A DNA stretch of 64,000 nt, taken from the NCBI GenBank assembly GCA_024278595.1, contig JAJRSW010000068.1, positions 1 through 64,000 of the forward strand. The letters run 5' to 3'. Each line of letters starts with the position of its first letter. The stretch's first letter is position 1. The DNA is from Fidelibacterota bacterium (GTDB taxonomy: Bacteria; Fidelibacterota; UBA8477; JABMPR01). This document shows positions 51,885 to 59,345 of the stretch, in pieces. Below the pieces are notes generated by a model that had not been told where the DNA came from, ran no database searches, and saw only the letters and a list, made by a program, of their open reading frames with translations. A program made the position numbers and the translations under genes.

Positions 51885-52979
51885 ATGGCCACTTTAAACG
51901 AATATTATCCTGAAGAAGTTCTCCACCCGGGTCACACTTTAAATGAAAAATTAAGTGAGCTTGGAATGAGTAAAAAAGAATTTGCCTTGAGAACCGGTAA
52001 GCCTGAGAAGACGATTATAGCAGTTCTTCAAGGTTCGAGTTCAATAACGCCAGAGATGGCAATATTATTTGAAAATGTGACAAAAATCCCAGCGCACTTT
52101 TGGATTAATAAACAATCTCGGTACAATGAATTCAAGGCAAGAAAGCAGAGAAAACTTGCTGTAGTGGAAGCAGAATCATGGGCAAGAAAGTTTCCCTACC
52201 CAGAGATGGCAAAACATGGTTGGGTACCTCAGACAAGGAAAATTGAAGAGAAAACAATATACTTATTTGAATATTTTGCCATTTCAACGCACCAAGCATG
52301 GGATAGCCTATATATTGAACGGCAACTTAAAGTCGCTGCATATGCTTCTCTAAAGCATACTCTGGAACCTCAAGCAATCTCTGCTTGGCTCCGTCAAGGT
52401 GAGTTACAAGCCCAGGGTTGTTCTTGTCCAGTGTTTGACAAAAAGAAACTTAGATTGATTATCGAACCTCTGAAATCAATAATGGCAACCCACTCTACAG
52501 ATTTTTTCAAGAAAATTCAAAAGCTCTGTTTGGAGTGTGGTGTAAAGGTTTTCTTTACCCCTAAGTTACCAAAGGTCCCGATAAATGGGTCTACCCGTTG
52601 GATTAAAGATACGCCAGTAATTCAAATGACTGCACGGTACAGGCAAAACGACCGTTTTTGGTTTACATTTTTTCATGAGGTTGGTCATATACTTCTTCAC
52701 GGGAAGAAATATATTTCATTAGAAGGGATTGATTTCTCTGAATCAGACCCTCTCAAAGAACAAGAAGCTCATGCGTTTGCTGAAGAGGTTACATTCTCCC
52801 AAAAAGCAGAAAAAGAAATGTTATCAAACAAGCATATTGATGAAAACCTTATCCTCGAATATGCACAAAGGTATAACACGCATCCTGCACTAATAATTGG
52901 AAGGCTACAGCACAAACGTTTAATTCCTTATTCAGTCGGACATCAATTTATTGAACCAATCGACCTATCAGGTAATTGA
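51885..52979 (+). CDS. HigA-type antitoxin fused to an ImmA/IrrE metallopeptidase domain
   Basis: N-terminal HTH of the HigA/XRE kind (HPGHTLNEKLSELGMSKKEFALRTGKPEKTIIAVLQGSSSITPEMAI), then a long helical linker and a C-terminal ImmA/IrrE zinc-peptidase-like domain with FFHEVGHILLHG (HExxH 264-268) and EQEAHAFAEEV (third-ligand region). AAAGGGA precedes the start at good spacing. It follows the HigB-like toxin by 3 bases. The peptidase domain may cleave a repressor or the antitoxin itself when triggered. 364 residues against about 100 for plain HigA. Confidence 0.85.
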   Translation: MATLNEYYPEEVLHPGHTLNEKLSELGMSKKEFALRTGKPEKTIIAVLQGSSSITPEMAILFENVTKIPAHFWINKQSRYNEFKARKQRKLAVVEAESWARKFPYPEMAKHGWVPQTRKIEEKTIYLFEYFAISTHQAWDSLYIERQLKVAAYASLKHTLEPQAISAWLRQGELQAQGCSCPVFDKKKLRLIIEPLKSIMATHSTDFFKKIQKLCLECGVKVFFTPKLPKVPINGSTRWIKDTPVIQMTARYRQNDRFWFTFFHEVGHILLHGKKYISLEGIDFSESDPLKEQEAHAFAEEVTFSQKAEKEMLSNKHIDENLILEYAQRYNTHPALIIGRLQHKRLIPYSVGHQFIEPIDLSGN

Positions 52980-53003
52980 CCTCCCCAGTTTCTGGCAGTG
53001 TAT

Positions 53004-53086
53004 AACAATATTAGGATAGACATGACCCCAAGACGAGTCTGAGCATCAAAAAAGCAGGGTTGGGGTCATGTCTATCCTGCTGTTCG
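53004..53086. repeat. Repeat R1 hairpin
   Basis: AGGATAGACATGACCCCA (53013-53030) and TGGGGTCATGTCTATCCT (53061-53078) pair perfectly over 18 bases with a 30-base loop. The left arm plus AACAATATT is identical to 901-925 (reverse complement), and a worn copy lies near 56979-57008. REP- or MITE-like; no transposase present. Confidence 0.8.
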
Positions 53087-53472
53087 ATAAGGCGCGGTGG
53101 CTATCAGGGGCTTGGTTGTGGGGCTGAGGTTTATAAAGTGGGTTTTTTTAGATTTCAAGCAGCTTTAATCCACCGGTTTAGCTGCTAAACTGCTCAGTTC
53201 AATTATACGTTGGTACCAATACTGAGTGGTTTTTGTCTCTTTTGTCATAATGCGTCTCTTTGGATTGTGTTTTTCCGGCACCATGCGGGAAATGGAAACG
53301 TATATTATTGGATCATGGTCGTCAATCGAAACCGCAGAATTGCTTTTCCGCTGCGGAGCGGCTTACTTGAACAGACACTTCCACCTGACTTGAACGGTGA
53401 TTGTTCTATGAATATGAATAGAAACGACACAAATTTAATAATTTACGGCCACGTAGGTTAAGCAGAGGGGTA

Positions 53473-53653
53473 TTAGCCTGAATAATTCATAGCCACTAAG
53501 TCACGAAGGCACAAAGTTCTAAAATATATATGCTTATCAAAATTTATCACTCACAGATGCAAATAATTCTGTTTATAATGACCTTGTTCATAACTTTAAT
53601 AATATTCGTGGTTTAGGGTCTTTGTGGCAATAACTCATGAATAATGCAGGTTA
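53473..53653. repeat. Repeat family A, copy 2 (full length)
   Basis: Starts TTAGCCTGAATAATTCATAG and ends in the imperfect inverse (CATGAATAATGCAGGTTA). Core matches copies at 1-145 and 57162-57327. Confidence 0.8.
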
Positions 53654-53742
53654 GGTAAACATTAAATATTCTATTGGAATACACAGTGTTCTTTTGTATT
53701 CTTATGTTGTACTTGTGAAGAATCTAATATATGAGGTGAATT

Positions 53743-53981
53743 ATGTCTAAAACTGTAACTCTTCGATTAAAAGAAGACACATATTTAAAATTTCAGAAAC
53801 TAGCAAAACAGGACAATCGACCACTATCAAATTTATTGAAACTGCAGCACTTAGATTCATCGATGATTCAGAATATATCGATAGTTTTGAAATGAGTGAA
53901 ATTCAGCAAAATGAAGAATTAAATGCCAGCATCAATCGTGGTCAGAATGATGCCAAATCTGAAAGAGGTCGTTTTGTCTGA
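53743..53981 (+). pseudogene. Ribbon-helix-helix antitoxin with frameshift
   Basis: GAGGTGA precedes the ATG. MSKTVTLRLKEDTYLKFQKLA and RPLSN match RHH antitoxins. One T appears to be lost in a short T-run near 53832; restoring it gives FIETAALRFIDDSEYIDSFEMSE and a stop at 53981 that overlaps the toxin start, as normal for these modules. Either a broken antitoxin or a base-calling error in a homopolymer. Confidence 0.7.
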
Positions 53982-54255
53982 GTTTCGAATTTATGAAACA
54001 GATGAATTTATTAAAAAACTTAGTAAAATGTCACCCACCGATGCATCACGCATGCAGAGAAAATTGAAGTCATACGTGTATCCACAATTAAAACAAGATC
54101 CTTTCTGGGGTGCAAATATCAAAAAGTTGAGAGACTACAAACCAAGTACCTGGAGATATAGATTTAATAAGTTCAGGCTCTTTTATACTGTGGATATTGA
54201 CGAGCGTATTGTTTTTATCTTGACCATCGATTTTAGAAAGAATGCATATAGATAG
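53974..54255 (+). CDS. RelE-family toxin
   Basis: The start is probably the TTG at 53974 (AAAGAGG five bases before), overlapping the antitoxin stop; the ORF-track ATG at 53923 lies inside the antitoxin. FRIYETDEFIKKLSKMSPTDASRM, the core WGANIKKLRDYKPSTWRYRFNKFRLFYTVD and the last-strand VFILTIDFRKNAYR are complete for a RelE/YafQ-like mRNase. Intact while its antitoxin is shifted. Confidence 0.78.
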   Translation: MSEFRIYETDEFIKKLSKMSPTDASRMQRKLKSYVYPQLKQDPFWGANIKKLRDYKPSTWRYRFNKFRLFYTVDIDERIVFILTIDFRKNAYR

Positions 54256-54278
54256 CTGGTTAAAACTGTTGCCCAACA

Positions 54279-54593
54279 CCTTTTAAAAGTTATAAGTCAA
54301 TAGTTGACGCCCCCGCAGAAAGTCCCTCTCGCAGAGCGTTGCATTGAGTCCTTCGACTGAGCTCAGGAACCGCCCTTCGACTGAGCTCAGGAACCGCCCT
54401 TCGAAATGACGCAAAATGGTGTTATTTATTGCTTTACGTGTATTCGTTGTAAGCAGTTGTATTTAAAGGTTATAGGGCATATTATGTGATTTTCTAAATA
54501 CTTTTTGCGAGCTCATCAATAGTTAAAAAGAGTCCTGCTCAATAAAAATCGTTGATCCGTTTTTTCTCAATTTCAGAACAACTACTGAAGCTT
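54279..54593. repeat. Repeat D, copy 2, interrupted
   Basis: Left part 54279-54305, then an inserted element, then the remainder from 54516. TCAATAGTT stands on both sides of the insert (54297-54305 and 54516-54524) but once in copy 1 (50994-51002). Confidence 0.75.
54306..54515. mobile_element. MITE-like element C inside repeat D
   Basis: About 210 bases flanked by a 9-base direct repeat TCAATAGTT. Its left end (GACGCCCCCGCAGAAAGTCC) matches the reverse complement of the right end of element C at 55956, and its right end (GTGATTTTCTAAATACTTTT) matches the reverse complement of that element's left end. Internally it carries the tandem CCTTCGACTGAGCTCAGG (two full units, 54350-54402). No transposase; would need one in trans. 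Confidence 0.72.
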
Positions 54594-54725
54594 GGCGTAG
54601 CAATACCGTTGCTTACCAGAATTGACTTGCGCGAAAGCGAGTACAACTGAGCCGTGAGGAACCGGATCAGGGAAAACTGCATGTCCGGGACTGTGCGGGG
54701 GGCGCTGGGTAACCAGCGTTCCTAC
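54584..54725 (+). ncRNA. Second group II intron 3' remnant
   Basis: Nearly identical over 142 bases to 51327-51468 (maturase tail, domains V-VI). It joins repeat D directly at ACTACTGAAG, so the roughly 265 bases of maturase sequence between repeat D and this point in copy 1 are deleted here. Non-functional. Confidence 0.75.
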
Positions 54726-54815
54726 CGCGCGAGCCACACTTTACTTCTTGCCGAATCAAATACTTGCCAATCCCTATGAATAGAAGTACATTCAGGCATA
54801 CAGTAGGAGGTAACA

Positions 54816-55091
54816 ATGAATACAATTCCACCCATCATTCCAATCAGCGATCTACGTCAAGATGCAGCGGCAGTCCTGAAAAGTATTAAGAATTCAGATC
54901 AACCCGTGGTTATTACGCAGAGAGGACGTGCAGCTGCAATTATGTTAAGCGTTGAATCGTACGAGCAGAGTTTGCACGAAAAAGAGCTTCTCATGTTACT
55001 CGCAAAGGGCGAAAAGGAAATTGAGGTTGGCGAAGGATATGACCTGGAAACTATTCTCGCGGATGCAGATTCTATTCTATCGGCAAAATAA
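54816..55091 (+). CDS. Phd/YefM-family antitoxin
   Basis: A strong TAGGAGG precedes the ATG. PISDLRQDAAAVLKSIKNSDQPVVITQRGRAAAIMLSVESYE is the Phd/YefM DNA-binding domain; the acidic C-terminal tail (EKEIEVGEGYDLETILADADSIL) would wrap the toxin. The stop shares one base with the toxin start (TAATG), giving coupled translation. Confidence 0.9.
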   Translation: MNTIPPIIPISDLRQDAAAVLKSIKNSDQPVVITQRGRAAAIMLSVESYEQSLHEKELLMLLAKGEKEIEVGEGYDLETILADADSILSAK

Positions 55092-55381
55092 TGAAGATAA
55101 AGTTCACACCTTCAGCTAGAAGTATGTTTCTTGATGCGGTTCTTCACATAAAAAAGGAGAATCCTCAAGCAGCTACACGATTTAGGTCGAAAACAGACAG
55201 TGGACTAGTTCGATTAATTGAATTTCCTGAATCAGGTAAACGAGTTCAAGAATTTCCAGCTCTCGCATTTCGTGAAATATTGATTTCGCCTTTTCGCTTT
55301 TTTTATAAACCAAAAGCTGAAACAATTTGGATTATTGCTGTGTGGCACAGCGCACAACTTCCTAAGAGATCAACAAAATAA
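55091..55381 (+). CDS. ParE/RelE-family toxin
   Basis: KIKFTPSARSMFLDAVLHIKKENPQAATRF, then SGLVRLIEFPESGKRVQEFPALAFREILISPFRFFYKP and a last strand with IWIIAVWHSAQ match ParE-type toxins, which block gyrase, or RelE-type mRNases. 96 residues. It follows its antitoxin with a one-base overlap. Confidence 0.88.
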   Translation: MKIKFTPSARSMFLDAVLHIKKENPQAATRFRSKTDSGLVRLIEFPESGKRVQEFPALAFREILISPFRFFYKPKAETIWIIAVWHSAQLPKRSTK

Positions 55382-55429
55382 TTGGCTGACTTAGTGTCAA
55401 GGACATTCAGGAAAAACGGATCATGTGAT

Positions 55430-55693
55430 ATGTCACATTGGAATACTAGAGTTATCAGGAAGTATGATCAGAAAACGGATACAACTATTTTTGAAATGCA
55501 TGAAGTCCATTACGATGATAATAATCGAATCATAGCTTGGACTGAATCTTCTGTTGGACCCTTTGGTGAGACATTAGCGGAATTGAAAGAGGATATTAAA
55601 CATTTTCTAGAAGCAGTTCAAAAACCGATACTTCAGGAGAATTGTCATGAGGCTGGAGAAATCTTGGTTGAGGTAAAGGAATCTGAGCGATAA
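55430..55693 (+). CDS. Small conserved-type hypothetical protein next to the ParE module
   Basis: The ATG at 55430 is preferred to the TTG at 55382, because MSHWNTRVIRKYDQKTDTTIFEMHEVHYDDNNRIIAWTES looks like a family often annotated as a hypothetical (WNTR/R core, HEVHYDD, P-GE loop, ELKEDIKHFLEAVQKPIL). About 87 residues. It runs on from the toxin gene and may be a third gene of the transcript. Function unknown. Confidence 0.6.
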   Translation: MSHWNTRVIRKYDQKTDTTIFEMHEVHYDDNNRIIAWTESSVGPFGETLAELKEDIKHFLEAVQKPILQENCHEAGEILVEVKESER

Positions 55694-55738
55694 TTTTCTA
55701 TTTTGCTTGTTCAATTGGAAGAAAAACCAGGTGGCTAA

Positions 55739-55814
55739 CACCTTTAACAGGTTTCTAGTAATAGCTAAAAATAGTCCTACTCAATAAAAATAATTGCTCC
55801 GCTTTTTCTCAATT
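55739..55814. repeat. Repeat D, copy 3
   Basis: A diverged copy (AACACCTTTAACAGG ... CCTACTCAATAAAAATAATTG ... TTTTTCTCAATTTT), ended by element C. Confidence 0.65.
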
Positions 55815-55956
55815 TTGACGCCCCCGCAAAAAGTATTTGGAAAAACACGGAATATACCTATGTGTAATAAATACAGTTATTTATGATAAATACACCTAAA
55901 CCTATAAATAACAACGCTCTGCGCTCTGCGAGAGGGACTTTCTGTGGAGGCGTCAA
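55815..55956. mobile_element. MITE-like element C, second copy
   Basis: Terminal inverted repeats TTGACGCCCCCGCA and TGTGGAGGCGTCAA with inner pairing (AAAAAGT / ACTTTCT). 142 bases, no ORF. Flanks CAATTTT and CAATATT may be a worn target duplication. Confidence 0.65.
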
Positions 55957-56018
55957 TATTCGTGTGCGAAGCAGCTCAACTCAGTGTGAGAGGCAGGAAA
56001 GAAAGGATTTCAAAATAA

Positions 56019-56879
56019 ATGTGGCTAAAGATATCTATATTGGCACCTATATCGCTCATCGTCCTAATATCGGGAGCAGTCATCTTTGGTGAGTTAAGTT
56101 GGAAAAGAAAAACCAATGCGCTGCAGGCCCAAATGCAGACTTCACGAATACCGATCACCACCACAACCTATGACGCAACCGAGATAGAATCTCTACCAGA
56201 ACCAGTGAAAAGGTACTTTCAGGCAGTGCTCAAAGATGGGCAAAAAATAATCACCTCTGCGCATTTTTCCCATGAGGGAGAATTCCGAATAAATGAATCG
56301 GAGGATCGCTGGATTCCCTTCACTTCTATCCAGACCTCAATCACACATCCTGCTGGCTTTGTTTGGGATGCGCGTATGCGTATGGCACCAGGTATAAATG
56401 CATTTGTGTATGATGCATACGTTGCTGGGGAAGGGCTATTGCATGCGGAAGCCATGGGCCTTATCACCGTTGCTGATGTGCGTGGTACGTCTGCCGCTGC
56501 ACAGGGTGAACTCTCTCGCTATTTCGCAGAAGCAGCGTGGTACCCAACAGCACTGTTACCCAGTCAGGGTGTTGAATGGGAAGAGATTGATGATTCAACT
56601 GCAAGGGCTAGTTTTACCGATGAAGAAACAACTGTTTTGTTAAAGTTCCATTTTGATTCAGCTAATTTAATATCAGAAGTAAAGGCTGAAGCACGTTATC
56701 ATGGGGATATAAATGGTATTCCTGAGTATTTACCGTGGGCCGGACGCTTTTGGGATTATGAGTTTCAATCTGGTATGCAGATTCCCCTGCAAGGTGAGGT
56801 CTCCTGGCAATTGCCTGAGGGACTATTGCCGTATTGGCGAGGGCGTATCAATGAAATTGACTACGAGTTCACTCAATAA
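56019..56879 (+). CDS. DUF6544-like membrane-anchored protein
   Basis: One N-terminal transmembrane helix (ILAPISLIVLISGAVIFGEL) then about 250 residues with a signature close to DUF6544: LPEPVKRYFQAVLKDGQKIITSAHFSHEGEFRI, AGFVWDARMRMAPGINAFVYDAYVAGEG, LSRYFAEAAWYPTALLPSQGVEWEEID and the C-terminal YWRGRINEIDYEF. Function unknown; predicted periplasmic or cell-surface. GAAAGGA lies 13 bases before the ATG. It is in the repeat island but has normal codon use. Confidence 0.75.
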   Translation: MWLKISILAPISLIVLISGAVIFGELSWKRKTNALQAQMQTSRIPITTTTYDATEIESLPEPVKRYFQAVLKDGQKIITSAHFSHEGEFRINESEDRWIPFTSIQTSITHPAGFVWDARMRMAPGINAFVYDAYVAGEGLLHAEAMGLITVADVRGTSAAAQGELSRYFAEAAWYPTALLPSQGVEWEEIDDSTARASFTDEETTVLLKFHFDSANLISEVKAEARYHGDINGIPEYLPWAGRFWDYEFQSGMQIPLQGEVSWQLPEGLLPYWRGRINEIDYEFTQ

Positions 56880-57601
56880 TGCGACTTGTTTAACAGTGAA
56901 ATTTCTGTCTGCCGCTTCGGACTCATCCCGACACTTCGGGTTTCCCTGCGGCGGGATCTACGACAAAAAAGCAGTGACGGGTCATTTCTAGTCTGCTGTT
57001 CGATAATACCCTACTCACTTCCCAATTAGCCCTAACTCCGGCATCTTTTCCATTTTCACTTCATCCCGGACAAGCCCAGATACTCTGGGTTTCTGAGGCG
57101 GGATGGATCTTGCCGGGATTTGTAAACCAGAAAAGTATTTTGAATTTAATATACTTTAGAGCTAACCTGAATAATTCATAGCCACTAAGTCACGAAGGCA
57201 CCAAGTTTTAAAAAATAGATGCTTAGCAAAAATTATCACTCACAGATGCCAATAATTCTGTTTAGAATGACCTTGTTAATAACTTTAATAATCTTCGTGG
57301 CAATAATTCATGAATAATGCAGGCTAAATATGGTATGACTCATCACCAGGACTACCCATTTCAGACAAATCAATACTACATCAGGAGGCTACTCAGGTAC
57401 GGAATTTTCGTGTGTGCTAGACTGTGATTTTGAATCATTTATGAAAGTGGCCGCTCGATAAACAGCCAGGCTTATTCAATGTGGTGACTTCTCATTTAAT
57501 CTTCTTCCTCCCAGTATTCATTATGATTCATTAAATAAAATTGCCTGAAACCTTTCAAGATACTCGGCATTGAAAGGGATATAGAAATTGGAGAGATTTG
57601 C
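56880..57601. other. Intergenic region with several repeats
   Basis: Holds a worn R1 copy (56979-57008, ACGGGTCATTTCTAG then TGCTGTTCGATAA), two CATCCCG...CGGGAT hairpin-like units (about 56924-56951 and 57053-57103), the GCATCTTTTCCATTTTCAC word shared with 29809 and family A copy 3. The 270 bases before the Deg gene show no further structure. No gene supported. Confidence 0.55.
57162..57327. repeat. Repeat family A, copy 3
   Basis: Starts CTAACCTGAATAATTCATAG, ends GAATAATGCAGGCTAA, and lacks a 16-base piece (CTTAGTGTTTTCGTGG) present in copy 1. Confidence 0.8.
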
Positions 57602-59035
57602 ATGAAAAGACATATACTACGATTTATCCCACTGCTAATTATTATCCTGCTTATACCTGCTCAGATACAGGCCTCTGATATCAGCGTGGCCAAAGCAGTG
57701 AGTAATGCCTTCGCAGATATAGCAGAACGCGTTTCCCCTTCCGTGGTCACCATCACCAGCGAGCACGTTTTTAAACATCCCGCAGCGGAACAGTTCAGAA
57801 GCTTTCAGGATATGTTTCCTGACCAGTTCAGACAATTTTTCCCGGAGGGGCAGCGTGAGTTGCGCAGCACTTCGCTGGGATCAGGCATCATTATCAGTCA
57901 AGATGGCTATATCATTACCAACAATCATGTGATTGAAAAAGGTGAAAATATAAAAGTACAATTTTCTGATAATACAGAAATGGATGCTGAGATCATCGGA
58001 AGTGATCCCAAAACTGATGTGGCTTTGATCAAGGTGGATGCTAAAGATCTTAAGCCCATAAAAATGGGCGACTCTGAAAAAATCCGGGTCGGGGAATGGG
58101 TGTTAGCTGTTGGCAGCCCGTTTTCCGGTAGCCTCTCCCAGACTGTAACCCAGGGTATTATCAGCGCTATAGGTCGTTCCGCCGTTGGCTTGGTTGATTA
58201 TGAAGATTTCATTCAAACCGATGCCGCTATTAATCCGGGAAATTCAGGGGGGCCCCTGGTCAATCTGGATGGCAAGTTGATCGGAATGAATTCGGCCATT
58301 GCTTCCCGGAGTGGAGGATCCCAGGGAATTGGATTCGCCATTCCCATCAATCTGATAAATCGCATCATCGAAGATCTGCGCGAAAATGGCCGGGTGACCC
58401 GCGCCTGGCTGGGAGTCTGGGTCCAGGAAGTAGACGGGACCATGGCAAAAACTCTGGGGATGAAAAATGCTCGCGGAGCCCTCGTGGGACAGGTTGTGGA
58501 AGATAGTCCTGCTGATAAAGCCGGTTTACATGAACTTGATGTCATCCTGGAGTTTGATGGCCATGAGGTTGAGAACAACCGCAGATTGCCCATCATCGTT
58601 TCCACCCAGCGCCCGGGAGATAAGAAGAAGATCAAGATATTGCGGGAAGGAAAGTTTAAAACCCTTACTGTAAAATTGGGTGAAATGCCTGAAGAGGCTA
58701 TTGCTGCCGGTCCCTATGAATTTGATGACTCCGATATTGGTATTACTGTGGAAACCGCCAGTGCTGAGAGACTTAAATACTATGGGTATTCCCGGGGGAC
58801 AAAGGGAGTTTTGGTGACCTCCGTGGACAACAACAGTGAGGCCTATAAAAAGAATATCCGGGTTGGGCAGCTGATCCAAAAGATGGGTCCGAATGTCCGC
58901 AACCTTGACAAAGTAGTTTCGCGGCAGGGCTTTGAAGCAGCGCTCAGCGATTATAGTGCTGATGACCCGATCCTACTATTGATCCGACGTGATGCAAACA
59001 GCACCTTCTTTGTGGCCTTGACCATTCCAGAATAA
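57602..59035 (+). CDS. Deg/HtrA-type periplasmic serine protease
   Basis: Signal peptide (MKRHILRFIPLLIIILLIPAQIQA), protease domain with the full triad (His109 in ITNNHVIE, Asp139 in KTDVALIKV, Ser215 in NPGNSGGPL), and two PDZ domains (ARGALVGQVVEDSPADKAGLHELDVILEF and TKGVLVTSVDNNSEAYKKN). The Q-linker (FKHPAAEQFRSFQDMFPDQFRQFFPEGQ) before the triad is the DegQ/DegP form. Length 477 is typical. It degrades or refolds damaged envelope proteins. A terminator follows. Confidence 0.93.
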   Translation: MKRHILRFIPLLIIILLIPAQIQASDISVAKAVSNAFADIAERVSPSVVTITSEHVFKHPAAEQFRSFQDMFPDQFRQFFPEGQRELRSTSLGSGIIISQDGYIITNNHVIEKGENIKVQFSDNTEMDAEIIGSDPKTDVALIKVDAKDLKPIKMGDSEKIRVGEWVLAVGSPFSGSLSQTVTQGIISAIGRSAVGLVDYEDFIQTDAAINPGNSGGPLVNLDGKLIGMNSAIASRSGGSQGIGFAIPINLINRIIEDLRENGRVTRAWLGVWVQEVDGTMAKTLGMKNARGALVGQVVEDSPADKAGLHELDVILEFDGHEVENNRRLPIIVSTQRPGDKKKIKILREGKFKTLTVKLGEMPEEAIAAGPYEFDDSDIGITVETASAERLKYYGYSRGTKGVLVTSVDNNSEAYKKNIRVGQLIQKMGPNVRNLDKVVSRQGFEAALSDYSADDPILLLIRRDANSTFFVALTIPE

Positions 59036-59083
59036 CTGAAAAAGATCTCCCGTGTTTTCACGCGGGGTATGTACATCCCAACC

Positions 59084-59120
59084 AAGAGACTCCAGGAACA
59101 TCCTGGGGTCTCTTTCTTTA
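59084..59120 (+). terminator. Terminator after the Deg protease gene
   Basis: AAGAGACTCCAGGA / TCCTGGGGTCTCTTT forms a 14-pair stem with one G-T, a 3-base loop and a T-rich tail (TTTCTTTAA). Confidence 0.85.
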
Positions 59121-59189
59121 ACCCGGAGGCTGAGTACTTCAAGAACCTCAGCAACCATCCACCGAGGCCTTTTGATATTGTAGTATGGA

Positions 59190-59219
59190 CCGGACATTTC
59201 GGCCAGGCTCAATGTCCGG
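59190..59219 (+). other. Hairpin in the ileS leader
   Basis: CCGGACATT and AATGTCCGG pair perfectly around a 12-base loop, 126 bases before the ileS start. No T-tract. I see no T-box core (GGGTGG), so a T-box is unlikely. Confidence 0.35.
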
Positions 59220-59345
59220 AATCACTTAACTTTTACCGCAACAACATTGGCATGCTGAAAAGTCGGCGATTATATTGCGCGGCTTTTACCGGGCTTGAAC
59301 GGTAGTGAGATTGATTGAAAACATAGTACAGGAACATATAGCACC

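Larger units (their letters stand above)
52980..53742. other. Intergenic region with repeats R1 and A
   Basis: Contains the R1 hairpin (53013-53078) and family A copy 2 (53473-53653). The ORF at 53210-53461 lacks a ribosome site and family features. An R1 trait (TGCTGTTCGATAA) right of the hairpin recurs at about 56990. Confidence 0.6.

Noticed and set aside
53210-53461. 83-aa ORF in the island
   Set aside because: No ribosome site, no family features, and composition changes along it; probably chance.
54345-54405. CRISPR-like array from CCTTCGACTGAGCTCAGG units
   Set aside because: Only two full adjacent units without spacers, inside a MITE-like insertion.
59036-59345. T-box riboswitch before ileS
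   Set aside because: A clean hairpin exists, but there is no GGGTGG T-box core or terminator/antiterminator pair.
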